Under the pieces are notes generated by a model. That model saw only the letters and a list, made by a program, of their open reading frames with translations. It ran no database searches and was not told the origin of the DNA. The translations under genes and the position numbers were made by a program. A stretch of 64,000 nt of DNA from Seminavis robusta (lineage: Eukaryota > Bacillariophyta > Bacillariophyceae > Naviculales > Naviculaceae), in assembly GCA_903772945.1 (NCBI GenBank), contig CAICTM010000252.1, positions 20,821 through 84,820 on the forward strand. Direction: 5' to 3'. Below are positions 1-10,371 of the stretch, piece by piece. Position 1 is the stretch's first letter. Every line of letters starts with the position of its first letter.

Positions 1-207
1 GGAAGGAGGGACCAAAAGACTGCAACACTCGGGACAGTACAAAAAACGAGACTTGTCACAACATTGTTCTCGTTTCCAGCGCCCCAGGCATTCCGAGGCA
101 GCGCCTAACTTGTCTTGCATGTACGCATCCAAGGCTTGCCGAGCGGCATCGTGCTGGGCCGTGGTGGGGGAAGGATCGTCGTCTGGGCTTTGGTTGGTTG
201 CTGTCAT
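1..207 (-). CDS. DTW-domain-like protein, 5' end only (partial)
   Basis: The reading frame opens at the ATG complementary to 205-207 and stays open to the window edge, giving the first 69 residues. After an acidic, Gln/Asp/Pro-rich start there is a cysteine pattern, CCDKSRFLYCPEC, at residues 49-61. It resembles the CxxC...SR..YCxxC start of DTW-domain tRNA-uridine aminocarboxypropyltransferases (DTWD1/TapT), which make acp3U in tRNA. The DTW motif itself would lie outside the window, so the family call is tentative. The open frame, codon use and cysteine pattern support a real coding exon. It could also be another small zinc-binding protein. Confidence 0.5.
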   Translation of the reverse strand, partial: MTATNQSPDDDPSPTTAQHDAARQALDAYMQDKLGAASECLGRWKREQCCDKSRFLYCPECCSLLVPPS

Positions 208-576
208 GGCATGATACTAGTACAGTAGTGCGCTTATTAGCTTCTGTGGCTCAGATCAGTGATTGGTCGGCATCAGCCTCATTTGCTATCCTCAACCCTA
301 CTGGTCCTCACGGTATGTTCCGTCTCCATGAGACGACGCACCTTTTGGTTACCCCCTCAGTTGCTCTCTGAAATCGATTCGCTCGCGTTTACTGTGTAAA
401 TTAGTGTACCCGCACTTCAGTTGCAGAATCAACGGTCATGTGTATCGTTAAGTAACAGGTTCTCTTTCGAAATATTTAGATTGATTCGTGGATAAAGAAC
501 CGTTGAAGTTACTAAGGTTAAGGTGAAAACTCCATGCACCTCTGCCACTGTACAGTCTAGCTAGCTAGCTGGTACC
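208..576. other. Intergenic, nothing recognised
   Basis: About 370 nt upstream of the DTW-like start. I see no gene, only a run of the palindromic tetranucleotide TAGC near 555-571, which recurs in other intergenic stretches of the window. Confidence 0.5.
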
Positions 577-1465
577 GTGACTATCAAGCGGGTTCAGACG
601 AGAAAGCCATCCCTATTGAAATCGTACCACATCGGGAAGGTTTTCTTTTCTCGGCCACCGATGAAACAAGAAGAAGTCTCCGGTTTTCCTCAGTACCAGA
701 ATAGAAGAGAAACACATACTCATTTGTTACTTTCTGTTCTCTCACTGCCGACGCGGCCGAAGAAATCCCATTGTTGACTCGATCTTTGGATCAACGATAC
801 GAGGTAAGTCTATTATCAAGAGTGTTATTGAAGGTGCAGATTTGAAAGCCATCCCTCATTCATTTCTATGGACCATGGGCAGACAGTCAGGTCTCGGCCA
901 TCAACAGGTGAGTTGTTTTATTTATTCGAATCGATCGATCGCTCGCACCTCTGTTATCCAAGCCTCACTCAAGCCGTCCTTCTCTGGTGCAGATTGGAAA
1001 GCCATCCCCATTGAAATTGTACCATTTTGGGATGGCAGTCAGTTCTTGGCCCATGACGGCCAAGTTGGTGCAATTTGAAAAACAATGGTAAGTCTCCGGT
1101 CGTCTGCAGTTGAGCACAGAAAACAAAACTCATATCTATTTGTTGTTTTCTCTGCTGTACTGCTGACGGCCGATGAATTACCATTGTCGCGGTCCAACGA
1201 ACGATTGATCGCTCCGAATAACATGAGGAAGAAGAGGCTACCGCTACGGAGGTATGTGTACGGAAGAAACTGTTAACTCCAGCCCTACCAACAGCCTGAA
1301 TGGATCGTCGTCGAGTCATTAAATGGCAACAGCTGTCAAGCGAAGGAGGCTACACGACAACACACAAGCACAGTGGAGAGTGGATCCTCGGACCGGATTC
1401 ATCCCTCCTTGTTATTTCCTAGTGGTTTGGTGGTGATTTCTGTGTCGATATCCATTTTCCTGCGG
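577..1465 (+). repeat. Repeat element copy A: tandem units with intron-like borders
   Basis: The element contains at least three related units with the core GAAAGCCATCCC (near 600, 845 and 998). The units at 845 and 998 are preceded by GGTGCAGATT, and the intervening segments begin with GTAAGT or GTGAGT, so they look like 40-85-nt introns between 65-95-nt exon-like blocks. A colinear copy lies inverted at 16695-17525. Short open frames across it are not continuous and no protein family was recognised. It could be a degenerate multi-exon repeat gene, an introner-like element or a non-autonomous transposon. Confidence 0.7.
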
Positions 1466-1504
1466 GAACAGTGCTCGTAGCGCCTGGCTTGATACTATTC
1501 CCGT

Positions 1505-2370
1505 ACTCATTGTAATGGTGAGGTAATGGAGCGTAGCGAGCAAAGCCGAAGCTGAGTGTGTTCGGTACTGTTGCCGATGTAACTATACAGTAGCTAGCTA
1601 CGATGGCTGGATTGACAATGTAACTATACAGTAGCTAGCTACGATGGCTGGATTGACAATGTTCGGTTGTGCATGTATTCGTCATAAGGATCCAATGCAA
1701 GGTACCGGTAACGGAGTGTAGCCAGTAAAGCGGAACCTGAGTGTGTTTGGTACTTTTGCCACTGTCACGGATTGATGTAACTCTACGGTAACTGGCTACA
1801 ATGGCTGGATTGACAATATTCGGTTGTGCATGTAATCGTCATAAGGATCCAATGCCAGGTACCAGTAACCGTAGCGAGCAAAGCCGAACTTTCGGTACTG
1901 TTGCCACTATCGTCGATGTAGCTATACCGCAGTCGGCTACAATGGCTGGATTCATAATGTAGCTATACCGCAGTCGGCTACAATGGCTGGATTCATAATG
2001 TTCGGTTGTGCATGTATGGCTGGATTCATAATGTTCGGTTGTGCATGTATTCGTCATAAGGATCCAATGCAAGATACCGGCAACGGAGCGTAGCCAGCAA
2101 AGCGGAACCTGAGTGTGTTCGGTACTGTTGACACTGCCACCGATGTAACTGTACGGTAGCCGGCTACAATGGCTGGATTAACAATATTCGGTTTTGTGCA
2201 TGTATTCGGTATAAGGATCCAATGCGAGGTAACCGAGTGCAGCGAGCAAAGTCGAACCTGAGTGTGTTCAGTACTGTTGCCACTGTCACTGATCGATGAA
2301 CTCTACTACGATGGCTGGATTGACAATGTTCGACTGGCTACAATGGCTGGATTGCATGTAACTGCATGAG
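1505..2370 (+). repeat. Satellite-like tandem array (~150-220 nt period)
   Basis: About five degenerate copies share the order: GTAGCGAGCAAAGCCGAA-like segment, TGTGTTCGGTACTGTTGCC, a segment with ATGGCTGGATTGACAATG, TTCGGTTGTGCATGTATTCG, then CATAAGGATCCAATGC. Copies begin near 1510, 1700, 1856, 2074 and 2226. Inside them, ~41-nt subunits are duplicated locally (1578-1660 and 1918-2000). No coding capacity is evident. Confidence 0.85.
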
Positions 2371-2424
2371 GAAACAGGAGACGAACGCTGAAAAAAAGCC
2401 GAATGGTGATCTGTTACGAGGAGT

Positions 2425-2946
2425 CTTAAGAATCAGATTATTCTTTTAAGAATCAGGAAAAAATCTTGGGAAAATTATGATTCTTAAGAATCATATACAG
2501 GGTAGACAAGGAATCTTGGAAAAATAAGATTCTTAGGAATCATTTTACTGATTCCTAAGAATCAGCCCATGATTCTTAAGAATCAGCAAAATTATTGTTT
2601 TGCTGATTCTTAAGAATCATTGAATAATTTTTACTGATTCTTAAGAATCCTCTCCAAATTATGATGATTCTTTTAAGAATCCTCCATGCAAATATGCTGA
2701 ATCTTGGGAATACTGGTAAAAATCAAGAAAGACTCCATTGCAATGGTTGTAACATCACTGCTACATCATTACAAGGCTGTTCCAATCAGCAAAGATTGTT
2801 GTTGGTTAGCAGATAGTATCAGGGGATAGCATTGCTAGCTAGCTATGAAGTGCATATTGCTATGATAGGCTGCATACTGGACAGCATACTGGGTGCCTGG
2901 TGATTCTTAAGAATCAGCAAAAAACCAAAACTGATTCTTGAGAATC
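2425..2946. repeat. Cluster of TGATTCTTAAGAATCA palindromes
   Basis: Roughly ten copies or near-copies of a 16-nt perfect palindrome (TGATTCTTAAGAATCA) lie between 2425 and 2690. Two more are at 2900-2946, ending just upstream of the ACT-2H gene. Variants keep the two-fold symmetry (TTCTTAGGAATC, TTCCTAAGAATC, TTCTTTTAAGAATC). Spacing is irregular (about 30-60 nt). It may be a binding-site cluster or a decayed minisatellite. Confidence 0.8.
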
Positions 2947-3011
2947 CCCATTTTCCAGATTCCTTGCACCAGATCCTCTCAAACCAAACACCCACCCCTG
3001 TTGTTCCGGAA

Positions 3012-4502
3012 ATGCTCTGCTCATTGCAAGGAGGAAAGGCAACCCTGTTTGTTTTCCCGCCCATTAAGCGTCTATCGTCAGAGGGTGCTTTCCGAACTGG
3101 TCTGACGAGAAGGTTTCATACTGCGAGGATCCGACCGCAACTCTCCGTTTCCAGGATCGGCCAACGAAGAATTTTCCAAACAACGAAGTTTGCTACTATG
3201 AGTACCCAACCACAGCTGAAGATATCTCATGTGCAAGGGACTTATGCCGTGGTTCGTCTCGGTCCTGACACCAAGCCACCGGACTGGTTCTGGGGAAGCC
3301 GGTTCTACAACTTGACCAAGACCGATGAGGAACTCTCCCTTGTTTGCGAGCAATCCAATGTCCCCAATGATATCTGTGAGGATGAGAAACAATGCGAAAG
3401 CAACTGGGGTCTGTTCAAAGTGGAAGGGCCCCTGGATTTTGGTCTCACGGGTATTCTGAACAAACTGACTGCGCCGTTGGCCAAGGCTGGCATTTCGATC
3501 TTTGCCATTTCTACCTATGACACGGACTACATTTTGGTCAAGAAACACCTCGTCTCTAACGCTGGATATGCTTGGAAACTGGAAGGACACGTCGTACAGG
3601 GTTTACCAGAGACGAGACCTCCTCAAGGTAAATCAACAGCATTTCTTCAAGTGTACAGTATGTGTGCTTGTAGTTGAGAGCACAACGGAATTAACAAATT
3701 TTGTATGCAAAATCATGATCCAGACGGGGCAGCGGTTGCGTTTGAAAGGGACCAATTTATCCAGAGAATGATCGATTTGCAAAATGGCAAAGAAGGAGTA
3801 GAAGAAACATTTGGGTTGGTTGTCTGTGCAGGATGGGTCCCTTCCGAGAGTTTGCAATCAGCCTATCGCAACAACTTGCTTCCAGCCATTCAAAAATGTT
3901 TTGACGAGTCGGATTGGAACAACAACAACAATCAACAGATCCCCAACGTGTATTTGTATCCCTCACAGCATCTCCATGTCACAGTGGCTACCTGTCATGC
4001 CTTCACGCGACCGTTGACGGACAAGGCCACACAAGACATTTTGACGAGGGAATGGACAAATCTTGTCAAGGCTGCATCGCAGCGTGATGAATGGCCCAAT
4101 GTGCCCTTGCAATTGTCTCTAGTTTCAGCGCAGATTGGGAAACGAGCCGGGATTCTCTTGTGGAAAGATGTCACTGGAGGTATGGACCAAATGCGCATCT
4201 GCATCAACGCCGAAACCAAAGCCCGCCATAAGCAACTGATTCGAGCGGGTATTGAACCAGATACGCTTTCCATTCCAGGGATTATTCATTCCACAGTGCT
4301 TCGTTTTCATCAAGTTCCCACAACACCAGGCGAGCAAGTGCAAGCAAAGTTTCAAACACATGTCAAGGAAAGGATCTCATCCTTCTTTGACGAGCCCGTA
4401 ACAATCGACAAGGCCAAGCTTGTCTGCGAGCGAAAACCTTACATGCACATTGATCATGATGAACGGCATGTCCTGGAGACGTTTTCATTGGGAAGTTCCT
4501 AA
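3012..4502 (+). CDS. ACT_7 domain fused to a 2H phosphoesterase-like domain
   Basis: Two exons, 3012-3627 and 3724-4502 (96-nt GT-AG intron; phase 1 at both ends), give 464 residues. Residues 1-62 are Arg-rich and nearly free of acidic residues, like a mitochondrial or plastid presequence; a Met at residue 63 could start a cytosolic form. Residues ~68-205 match ACT_7/CASTOR-type ACT proteins (TYAVVRLGPD, KVEGPLDFGLTG, ISIFAISTYDTDYILV), which in bacteria are small stand-alone proteins. Residues ~220-464 carry two HxTx motifs, HVTV at ~290 and HSTV at ~394, the signature of 2H phosphoesterases (2',3'-cyclic phosphate or RNA end processing). The start was set at the first in-frame ATG. Function of the fusion is unknown. 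Confidence 0.85.
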
Positions 4503-4658
4503 CAACTGTAGAATAGAATACCCCACATTTCAAAAGAGGCCGTACCGGGATGATTTCGAAAAATGTTGTGTCTTACTTCGTTTTAAAACTCTGCAAGGAT
4601 GTCATTCTGATTATGGATTGTGTCACTGACTCAGTCACTATTAAAGTAGCAAGTGTAG

Positions 4659-5228
4659 CTAGTCTCTTGGACTCTTGGCTCCGTTGTCATCAGATGTTTG
4701 TTCAATAAATGGCAAGAACTTGCCATTAAAGGTGATCACTACACGCTTCTCGCCGTGTTTTCCGGTTGTCGTGCCCACATCAAGGTAGAAATCAATAGCA
4801 CTCATGATACCGTCACCGCATTGTTCATTGATGATCGCCTTGATACCTTCGCCATTATGCATGATGGCTTCGTAGGTGCGGTAGACATTCGGCTCTTTTT
4901 GGAGATCATCGTCAAATGTTCGCATGGGGAATTCATACTGCATGGCCTGTAGATCCAGAGCGGAAATCGACGGAAGTGCCGCCTTGAGTTTTTCGGCTGT
5001 GTCAGGCTTCAACTTGGCTTGACCGAGCAACAATTGTGCGGCATACGTGTTGGTAACGCCCAATTTACCAGCCAGATCATCATACGTCAATCCGGATTCT
5101 GTTTTGGCGGTTAGGACTCGCTGCACTCGTTCCGCCAGAGCGGCTGAATTGACACTGGAATAGCGACGGACAGCACTAATCCTTCTTGCCACCAGTGGGC
5201 GAACGGCATGAGACCAAGTCGATAACAT
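4659..5228 (-). CDS. cynS: Cyanate hydratase (cyanase)
   Basis: Single-exon protein of 189 residues. Cyanase converts cyanate plus bicarbonate to ammonia and CO2 through carbamate. The C-terminal domain is closely similar to the bacterial and plant enzyme (NVYRTYEAIMHNGEGIKA, GDGIMSAIDFYLDV). The catalytic Arg, Glu and Ser of the family are present at about R117, E120 and S143. The N-terminal helix-turn-helix-like domain covers residues ~35-95. Residues 1-30 (MLSTWSHAVRPLVARR...) are basic and resemble an organelle presequence, absent from bacterial cyanases. It lies tail-to-tail with the ACT-2H gene, about 155 nt apart. Confidence 0.95.
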   Translation of the reverse strand: MLSTWSHAVRPLVARRISAVRRYSSVNSAALAERVQRVLTAKTESGLTYDDLAGKLGVTNTYAAQLLLGQAKLKPDTAEKLKAALPSISALDLQAMQYEFPMRTFDDDLQKEPNVYRTYEAIMHNGEGIKAIINEQCGDGIMSAIDFYLDVGTTTGKHGEKRVVITFNGKFLPFIEQTSDDNGAKSPRD

Positions 5229-5439
5229 AGTTGTATTTATATTGATTGTTGTGGATGATTGAGTGAGACGAATGATCGTTGCGGGAGGTCCAAAATCTAA
5301 AAATGGATCTTTTGGATCTTTCAGAACTCAAAACTTCCACGGCATGATCTATCGTGGACCACTTCGTGGATCGCCTCATCGGAAGATTTGAAGGTGAAGG
5401 TGTGGATCCGAAATGTCAGGAGTGTCCCTCAATCGTGGG

Positions 5440-5815
5440 TGAGTTTAAATCCGACCCTAAATCTTTGAAACCCGACCCTAATTCCATGTAGCAATAGGGT
5501 CGGTTTTGAAGCCCGCCCCTAAATCGAAACCCGTCCCTAAATTAGGGACGTTTTTTCAGAATCCGTCCCTAATTTTAGGGTCGGTTTCGAAACCCGACCC
5601 TATTTTAGGGTCGGATTTCAATGTATTTACCACTCAGTCCCGCTTCCATTTAGCGACGGGTTTCAAACCCGACCCTAAATCGAAACCAGTCCCTAAATTA
5701 GGGACGTTTTTTCAGAATCCATCCCTAATTTTAGGGTCGGTTTCGAAACCCGACCCTAAAGGGGAATCCGTCCCTAAATCCGACCCAAAATTAGGGTCGG
5801 TTTTCGATATAAGTC
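5440..5815. repeat. Palindromic GACCCTAA / TTAGGGTC array
   Basis: Many alternating copies of CCCGACCCTAA and its complement TTAGGGTCGG form nested inverted repeats such as GGTTTCGAAACC flanked by the two arms. A block of about 80 nt (AAATCGAAACC...ACGTTTTTTCAGAATCC...TTTTAGGGTCGG) occurs twice with a period near 160 nt (about 5519-5603 and 5680-5758). The 157-codon open frame across it is a translation of the repeat and has no ATG-based or family support. It lies between the cyanase promoter and the 3' side of the cyclase gene. Confidence 0.8.
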
Positions 5816-6087
5816 ATGCACGATTGAGGAACGCTCCAGGCAGAAAGCAGACAAAGCAGCTACACCAGCGGACGAACTCAAATAAAAGAGAAAAGGAGAC
5901 CAAAGCTATGAGTACGGTGCCGGCAGTGCGTAGAGACCTGAGATGGCTTGGTACCACTATGATTGCTTCGTCTACCTAATGCCCGCACAAATGCGCACGT
6001 GTGAGAAAAGAAAAACGAATATACTAGTACATGTATGTTATATATTTAGCACCTGCATCTGAGTATATAGAACTACATCATTGACAT

Positions 6088-8181
6088 CTAAATTTGAGCC
6101 TTCCTTTTGTGTTGGTATCGAGAGAGGGCCACCAGTGGGAAAGCCTTGGCGTACATTGGATACTGCAAGTTCACAATGCCACGATGACCAGTCCCGACAA
6201 CGGATGCATCCACAAAGCTGCCATTCTCCTCAAAGCTGTTCAACAAGAACTGTACGGCTCGGTCAATGGCCTCCTCCAGACCTGAAACGCCCCTTGGCAT
6301 TTCCAGTAACGCCATGAGAGCCCACGAAGTTTGAGATACCGTCGATGCACCCACACCAGCCCATATTTCGTCATCATAACTCTTCAGACTCTCTCCAAAC
6401 CCACCATCACGATTCTGATGACTCAGCAGCCACTTGACGGCTTTGACAACCCATGGTTCGCTTCCAACATCCACGCCAACTTTGGCAAGACCCGGGACAA
6501 CGGCACCAACTGCATAAATGTAATTCACTCCCCATCTGCCTTCCCAGGCTCCAAAACTTGTCTGTGTGGATTTTAGATATTCAATGGAACGTGACACAAT
6601 CGGGTGGTCCTTGGTGTACACGGCACCAAGCGCTTCCAAGACATGACCTGTCAAATCGGCACTCGAAACATCAAAGATCTCGGCAGAGTCTGCAACACCC
6701 GTGAGTTCAAACACCTTCTGCATTGTCCACCAAGGTGTCCTGTCCACATGAAATGCCGGAAACCCTCCATCAGCATTCTGCATGGCTTCCAGCCAGGCTA
6801 TGGATACAGTTCCATCCACAGTACTATTAACACTGCGCTGCAACATTAAATAGATGGATGTGTCATCCGCATCAGGGGCGTACTCAAAGTCGCGGCCGTA
6901 GCTGACGCCTCCATTTGGTTGCAACGCCTCTGATCGGAGCAAGTCCATGGTTGGCTCGAGAAGGGTGGGCTCCAGCCCAGCCTCGACAAGGGCCCAACCG
7001 GCTAGCAAAGTATCCCACCACGTTCCATCCATCACTGGTCCTTGATAGAGAGAGCCCTTGGCGTTTTCAAAGTTGACGCGCTCGAGAAATTCAAATCCCC
7101 TCCTGCTAGCCTCTTTCATTTCTGGCTTCTCATCAATGAGCCTCTGGTAGTCTTGAAGGACGAGCAGCGAGAGCTCTGTCGCGGCTGTGTATGCGCCAAA
7201 CGAGCCCAGGGGTTGCTGGAAACTCAAGACTTGTTCAACAAGGCCCTCAAGATCAGCAACGGAGCAACTGTGGCCATCCCTTCCACTGTCAGGTCGGATA
7301 GGGACAAGGTTGGAAGAATCAACGAATAATTCGCTCAGGTCGCTCCCAAACGGGAGAACCAACTTTCTGTAGCGCAAGTACGCCATGGGTACGAGATGCT
7401 GTGGCACCCACTGGGCAGTTTTATCGAGTGTTCTTCTCTTGATCTGGTCATTAAAGAATGTACGGTTCTGCAAAACAGAGATGGGAAGAGGACTAGTCTG
7501 CTCCCATGGATACTTGCCAAACAGGGCTAGCTTGAACTTGGTCATTGTTTGGGCGCCCTCGAGACCCCCTTGACGAAGGATAAACTCGCGTGCTGAGTTC
7601 AGCACGGAGTCGCAGTCCGAGTTGCAGACACTCTTCAGGAACCAATACACCAGGATTGTGGTATCAACGTCCCCACCCTGCAAAGGATCTCCAACAGGGA
7701 CCTGAGTCCAAGAACCATCTTCAAGTTGCGCACCAACGACAATGTTTCGAAAAATATCCACGTTGAAACTGGACTCTTCGACCTTTCCAAGAGCTTTCAA
7801 CATGAAAAAGTAAATAGACTCAAATCCGTACCCCATTTGTGGCGGATCCGTCCAAGCGGGTTGATCACTGTCCATTGCACGAAAAAGATTATCTCTAGCC
7901 GATAAAATCGTCTTTTCCACGGCAACCTGGTCAATCTCGGGTGCTGCTGCCATAATCGGTGTGTTCGGGGACTCGAATGAGATGTGAGCCTTTACGCCAT
8001 CGTCGACAGAAAATTTGGGGGGCTCGAGCCACAAGGGGACATGTGCAATGAATTCGGCGGTTGATTGCAAGGCTCCAAACCAAATACCTGGCTTGCAACT
8101 CAACGCAGCTGCGAAGAGGGCAACAATGAGGGCCAGCATCGTCTGACGACGACCCGTTGGATTGGAAGATTGTTTGTTCAT
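6088..8181 (-). CDS. Squalene-hopene cyclase-like class II triterpene cyclase
   Basis: Single-exon protein of 697 residues. Residues 13-28 are hydrophobic, so a signal anchor is likely. The body matches prokaryotic-type squalene-hopene cyclases: GGLEGAQTMTKFKLALFG (~205-222), DGTWWDTLLAGWAL, the acid motif DADDTS at ~437-442 (DxDD protonates squalene or its analogue), MQNADGGFPAF, GAWEGRWGVNYIYAVGA (~545-561), QNRDGGFGE and a C-terminal FPLVALSRYQ. It is somewhat longer than typical bacterial enzymes (~630-650 residues). The motif is DxDD, not the DCTAE of eukaryotic oxidosqualene cyclases. Predicted product is a hopanoid or tetrahymanol-like triterpenoid; substrate is inferred. Confidence 0.88.
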   Translation of the reverse strand: MNKQSSNPTGRRQTMLALIVALFAAALSCKPGIWFGALQSTAEFIAHVPLWLEPPKFSVDDGVKAHISFESPNTPIMAAAPEIDQVAVEKTILSARDNLFRAMDSDQPAWTDPPQMGYGFESIYFFMLKALGKVEESSFNVDIFRNIVVGAQLEDGSWTQVPVGDPLQGGDVDTTILVYWFLKSVCNSDCDSVLNSAREFILRQGGLEGAQTMTKFKLALFGKYPWEQTSPLPISVLQNRTFFNDQIKRRTLDKTAQWVPQHLVPMAYLRYRKLVLPFGSDLSELFVDSSNLVPIRPDSGRDGHSCSVADLEGLVEQVLSFQQPLGSFGAYTAATELSLLVLQDYQRLIDEKPEMKEASRRGFEFLERVNFENAKGSLYQGPVMDGTWWDTLLAGWALVEAGLEPTLLEPTMDLLRSEALQPNGGVSYGRDFEYAPDADDTSIYLMLQRSVNSTVDGTVSIAWLEAMQNADGGFPAFHVDRTPWWTMQKVFELTGVADSAEIFDVSSADLTGHVLEALGAVYTKDHPIVSRSIEYLKSTQTSFGAWEGRWGVNYIYAVGAVVPGLAKVGVDVGSEPWVVKAVKWLLSHQNRDGGFGESLKSYDDEIWAGVGASTVSQTSWALMALLEMPRGVSGLEEAIDRAVQFLLNSFEENGSFVDASVVGTGHRGIVNLQYPMYAKAFPLVALSRYQHKRKAQI

Positions 8182-10371
8182 GTTTGATCCGCACTGAACA
8201 ATTTCAAAGTAGCTAACGATGCTTGTGTTTGCAGATAACTTGAATTGTTTTTTGTGTGCTTGGACCTTCCCAGAATGAACAGAGCATCAATCCACGACAT
8301 CGATTTGCGAACCACCAAAGATCCAAGCAAGGCGAACCATAGTGCTGACAGCACATCACATTGAATGATTGAATGATTCGATTCAATCCGGGCCCGGGAG
8401 AGCGATGGTAAAGGAATTATGCTGATGGTTTGGTGTGCTTCATTTGAATTGCAGAAGTGTTGGCCCTGTCGCGGTTGTGATGCATCGGGTTGACGGCTCC
8501 GCCTGCATATCCTGATCACTGCTAAATTAGTTTCGGTACGGGAGTTGATTCTCTGCGGTGGTCTTTTAAATACGTGGAACCCCTTGCGTGTCCCGTTTCA
8601 GCATGTAACTCCGAAGTCTGTTTTTTGCCATGAACGGTACGGTACGTTCTGGAAATCGAGGTACCTAGATAGGTGGCGACATTTATTTTTGCATGTCCGG
8701 CACTCTGGAGCGTTCTGTAAATGGATGTATTATACTGAAGCATGGACAACCCCAATACACAAGATAATCAACGACCTCAAGAAGAGCCATGGCCTTGAAT
8801 GGATCAGAGATCAGAACGTCTATGTCTTCCCATCAATTCACAAACCTGAGAGAGATGTCCATGGGTGACCTGTCAAGGAAGCTCACCAAAGATGTCTCCT
8901 CCACTGACTCCCAAAACAAACCATGCAACGGCATGCCAGGGAAGAAAAGAAATGGCCAATGCTGATACTAGTACGGCAACCGCTGCAGACACAAACTGGT
9001 CATATATTGCATCAAATGCATAAACACGGGCAAGGAATATGTTGGGGCAACTCAGCAAAACACCAAAACCAGAGCAAACCAACACTTGGACGACGTTACT
9101 GTCTTATTTTGAAATAATATTCTTCTCATAACTTTCTACTAGTTAGTATTCCACAACGTTCCTGCCACAGTACATAGGAATGGCAATACTACTTAGCGGA
9201 CTTGGTGAGAAGAGCTGTGAGAAGTGGTGTAGGAAGTAAGAAGGGCTTGTGTTGCTTGGTGTGGGTGCTCGTCGCGGTTATCGTCAGAAGCGAATGTTTC
9301 AAGATTCTTTGGGCAACTTGAAGAGAGCCACCATTGCTCATCTGGCAAAAGACTCCGAAGGCCTTGAGCGTGCCACCACCAGTCAGCACTGGTATCAACC
9401 AACAGTTTGCAACCAAACAAGGAATGGGAAGACACCACCGCCTATCTAGGTGGACAAAGCGGCTGAAATTTGAGAGATAAATGCCGCTTGGTGCACACAT
9501 ACGGTGCATGCACCGGTGGAGGTACTAAGTATATCGTCTCGAATCCTCGCAGGCAAAAGAGAAGAGACACGTGTGCGCCTGTTTTGATTTGAGAATACTT
9601 GGTCAGACTTGATGAGCCTTACATGGATGGTGGCTGTTGGACGACCATCCACCAGATGGGAGCAGCATTCAGTGAACTGCCGTGAGACTCTGTCCGGAGA
9701 CTGCTAGCGATGTAAAGGCTTTGGGGCTTTGATGCCAAATGGTCGTTCCGCGCCAATTTGCAACTGGTTTTCTGACAGAGGCATTGAATTCTTGACTAGC
9801 TTTTAAGTTCGGAATGGGCGCCAGCAGCGATGAAGCTATCGTACCGATATTCCCCGTTGGCCATAGATCGAGGTCCCTCTGGGCCTGGATCTGCAATACG
9901 GTATGCCTCCAACAACTAACTATGAAAGGCCCTTCTGGCACAGTCACCCTGAATTTCCTTGCAGTTAACATCCATCCCTTTGAACACCTCGTCAAGGACC
10001 TCTCTTGCGTGACTTGAAGGTCAGTTGGGCGGGGGAGAACCTGATGGAGCACTGTGCGGCACCGTACTGGTACCCACTGCCACCGCACAGAATATTCGCA
10101 TCAACTACATGTAATGTAATAATGTATGTTTTTGCAAACAACTATGAATTACGTTATCGTACACCAATGCAACCGAGCCGTAAAACAAAACAAAAACAGG
10201 CAACTTTTTGCACCTAAAAATGCGACTTGACGCTTTCCTTGGCAGCAAAACGCTGCCATCCCTAGGAGCCAAACTCTCTCTCTCTCTCTCAAACTCTGAT
10301 TCGATTCCATCAAAAAACAAAAATCGATTGTGTATTGTTGTTTTGGATCTGACCGCCATTCCAACCAACCC
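8182..10371. other. 2.2-kb gap without a confident gene
   Basis: Several frames of 70-139 codons are open on the minus strand (for example 8873-9085 with two hydrophobic stretches, and 9669-10088), but none begins at a supported ATG or shows a recognisable family, and splice-site pairs do not join them convincingly. A CT microsatellite is near 10273-10290. Confidence 0.4.

Noticed and set aside
2425-2690. CRISPR-like array reading of the TTAAGAATCA repeats
   Set aside because: Spacers are irregular in length and AT-rich, repeats are short palindromes, and the genome is eukaryotic.
5506-5979. 157-codon frame with repeated KPVPKLGTFFQNPSLILGS units
   Set aside because: It is the translation of the palindromic GACCCTAA array, has no supported ATG start and no promoter or family evidence.
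8545-8868. 107-codon frame on the plus strand upstream of the cyclase
   Set aside because: No ATG at the start, no recognisable domain, and composition unlike neighbouring exons.
9669-10088. 139-codon minus-strand frame
   Set aside because: No ATG or splice-site pair linking it to neighbours and no similarity that I recognise.
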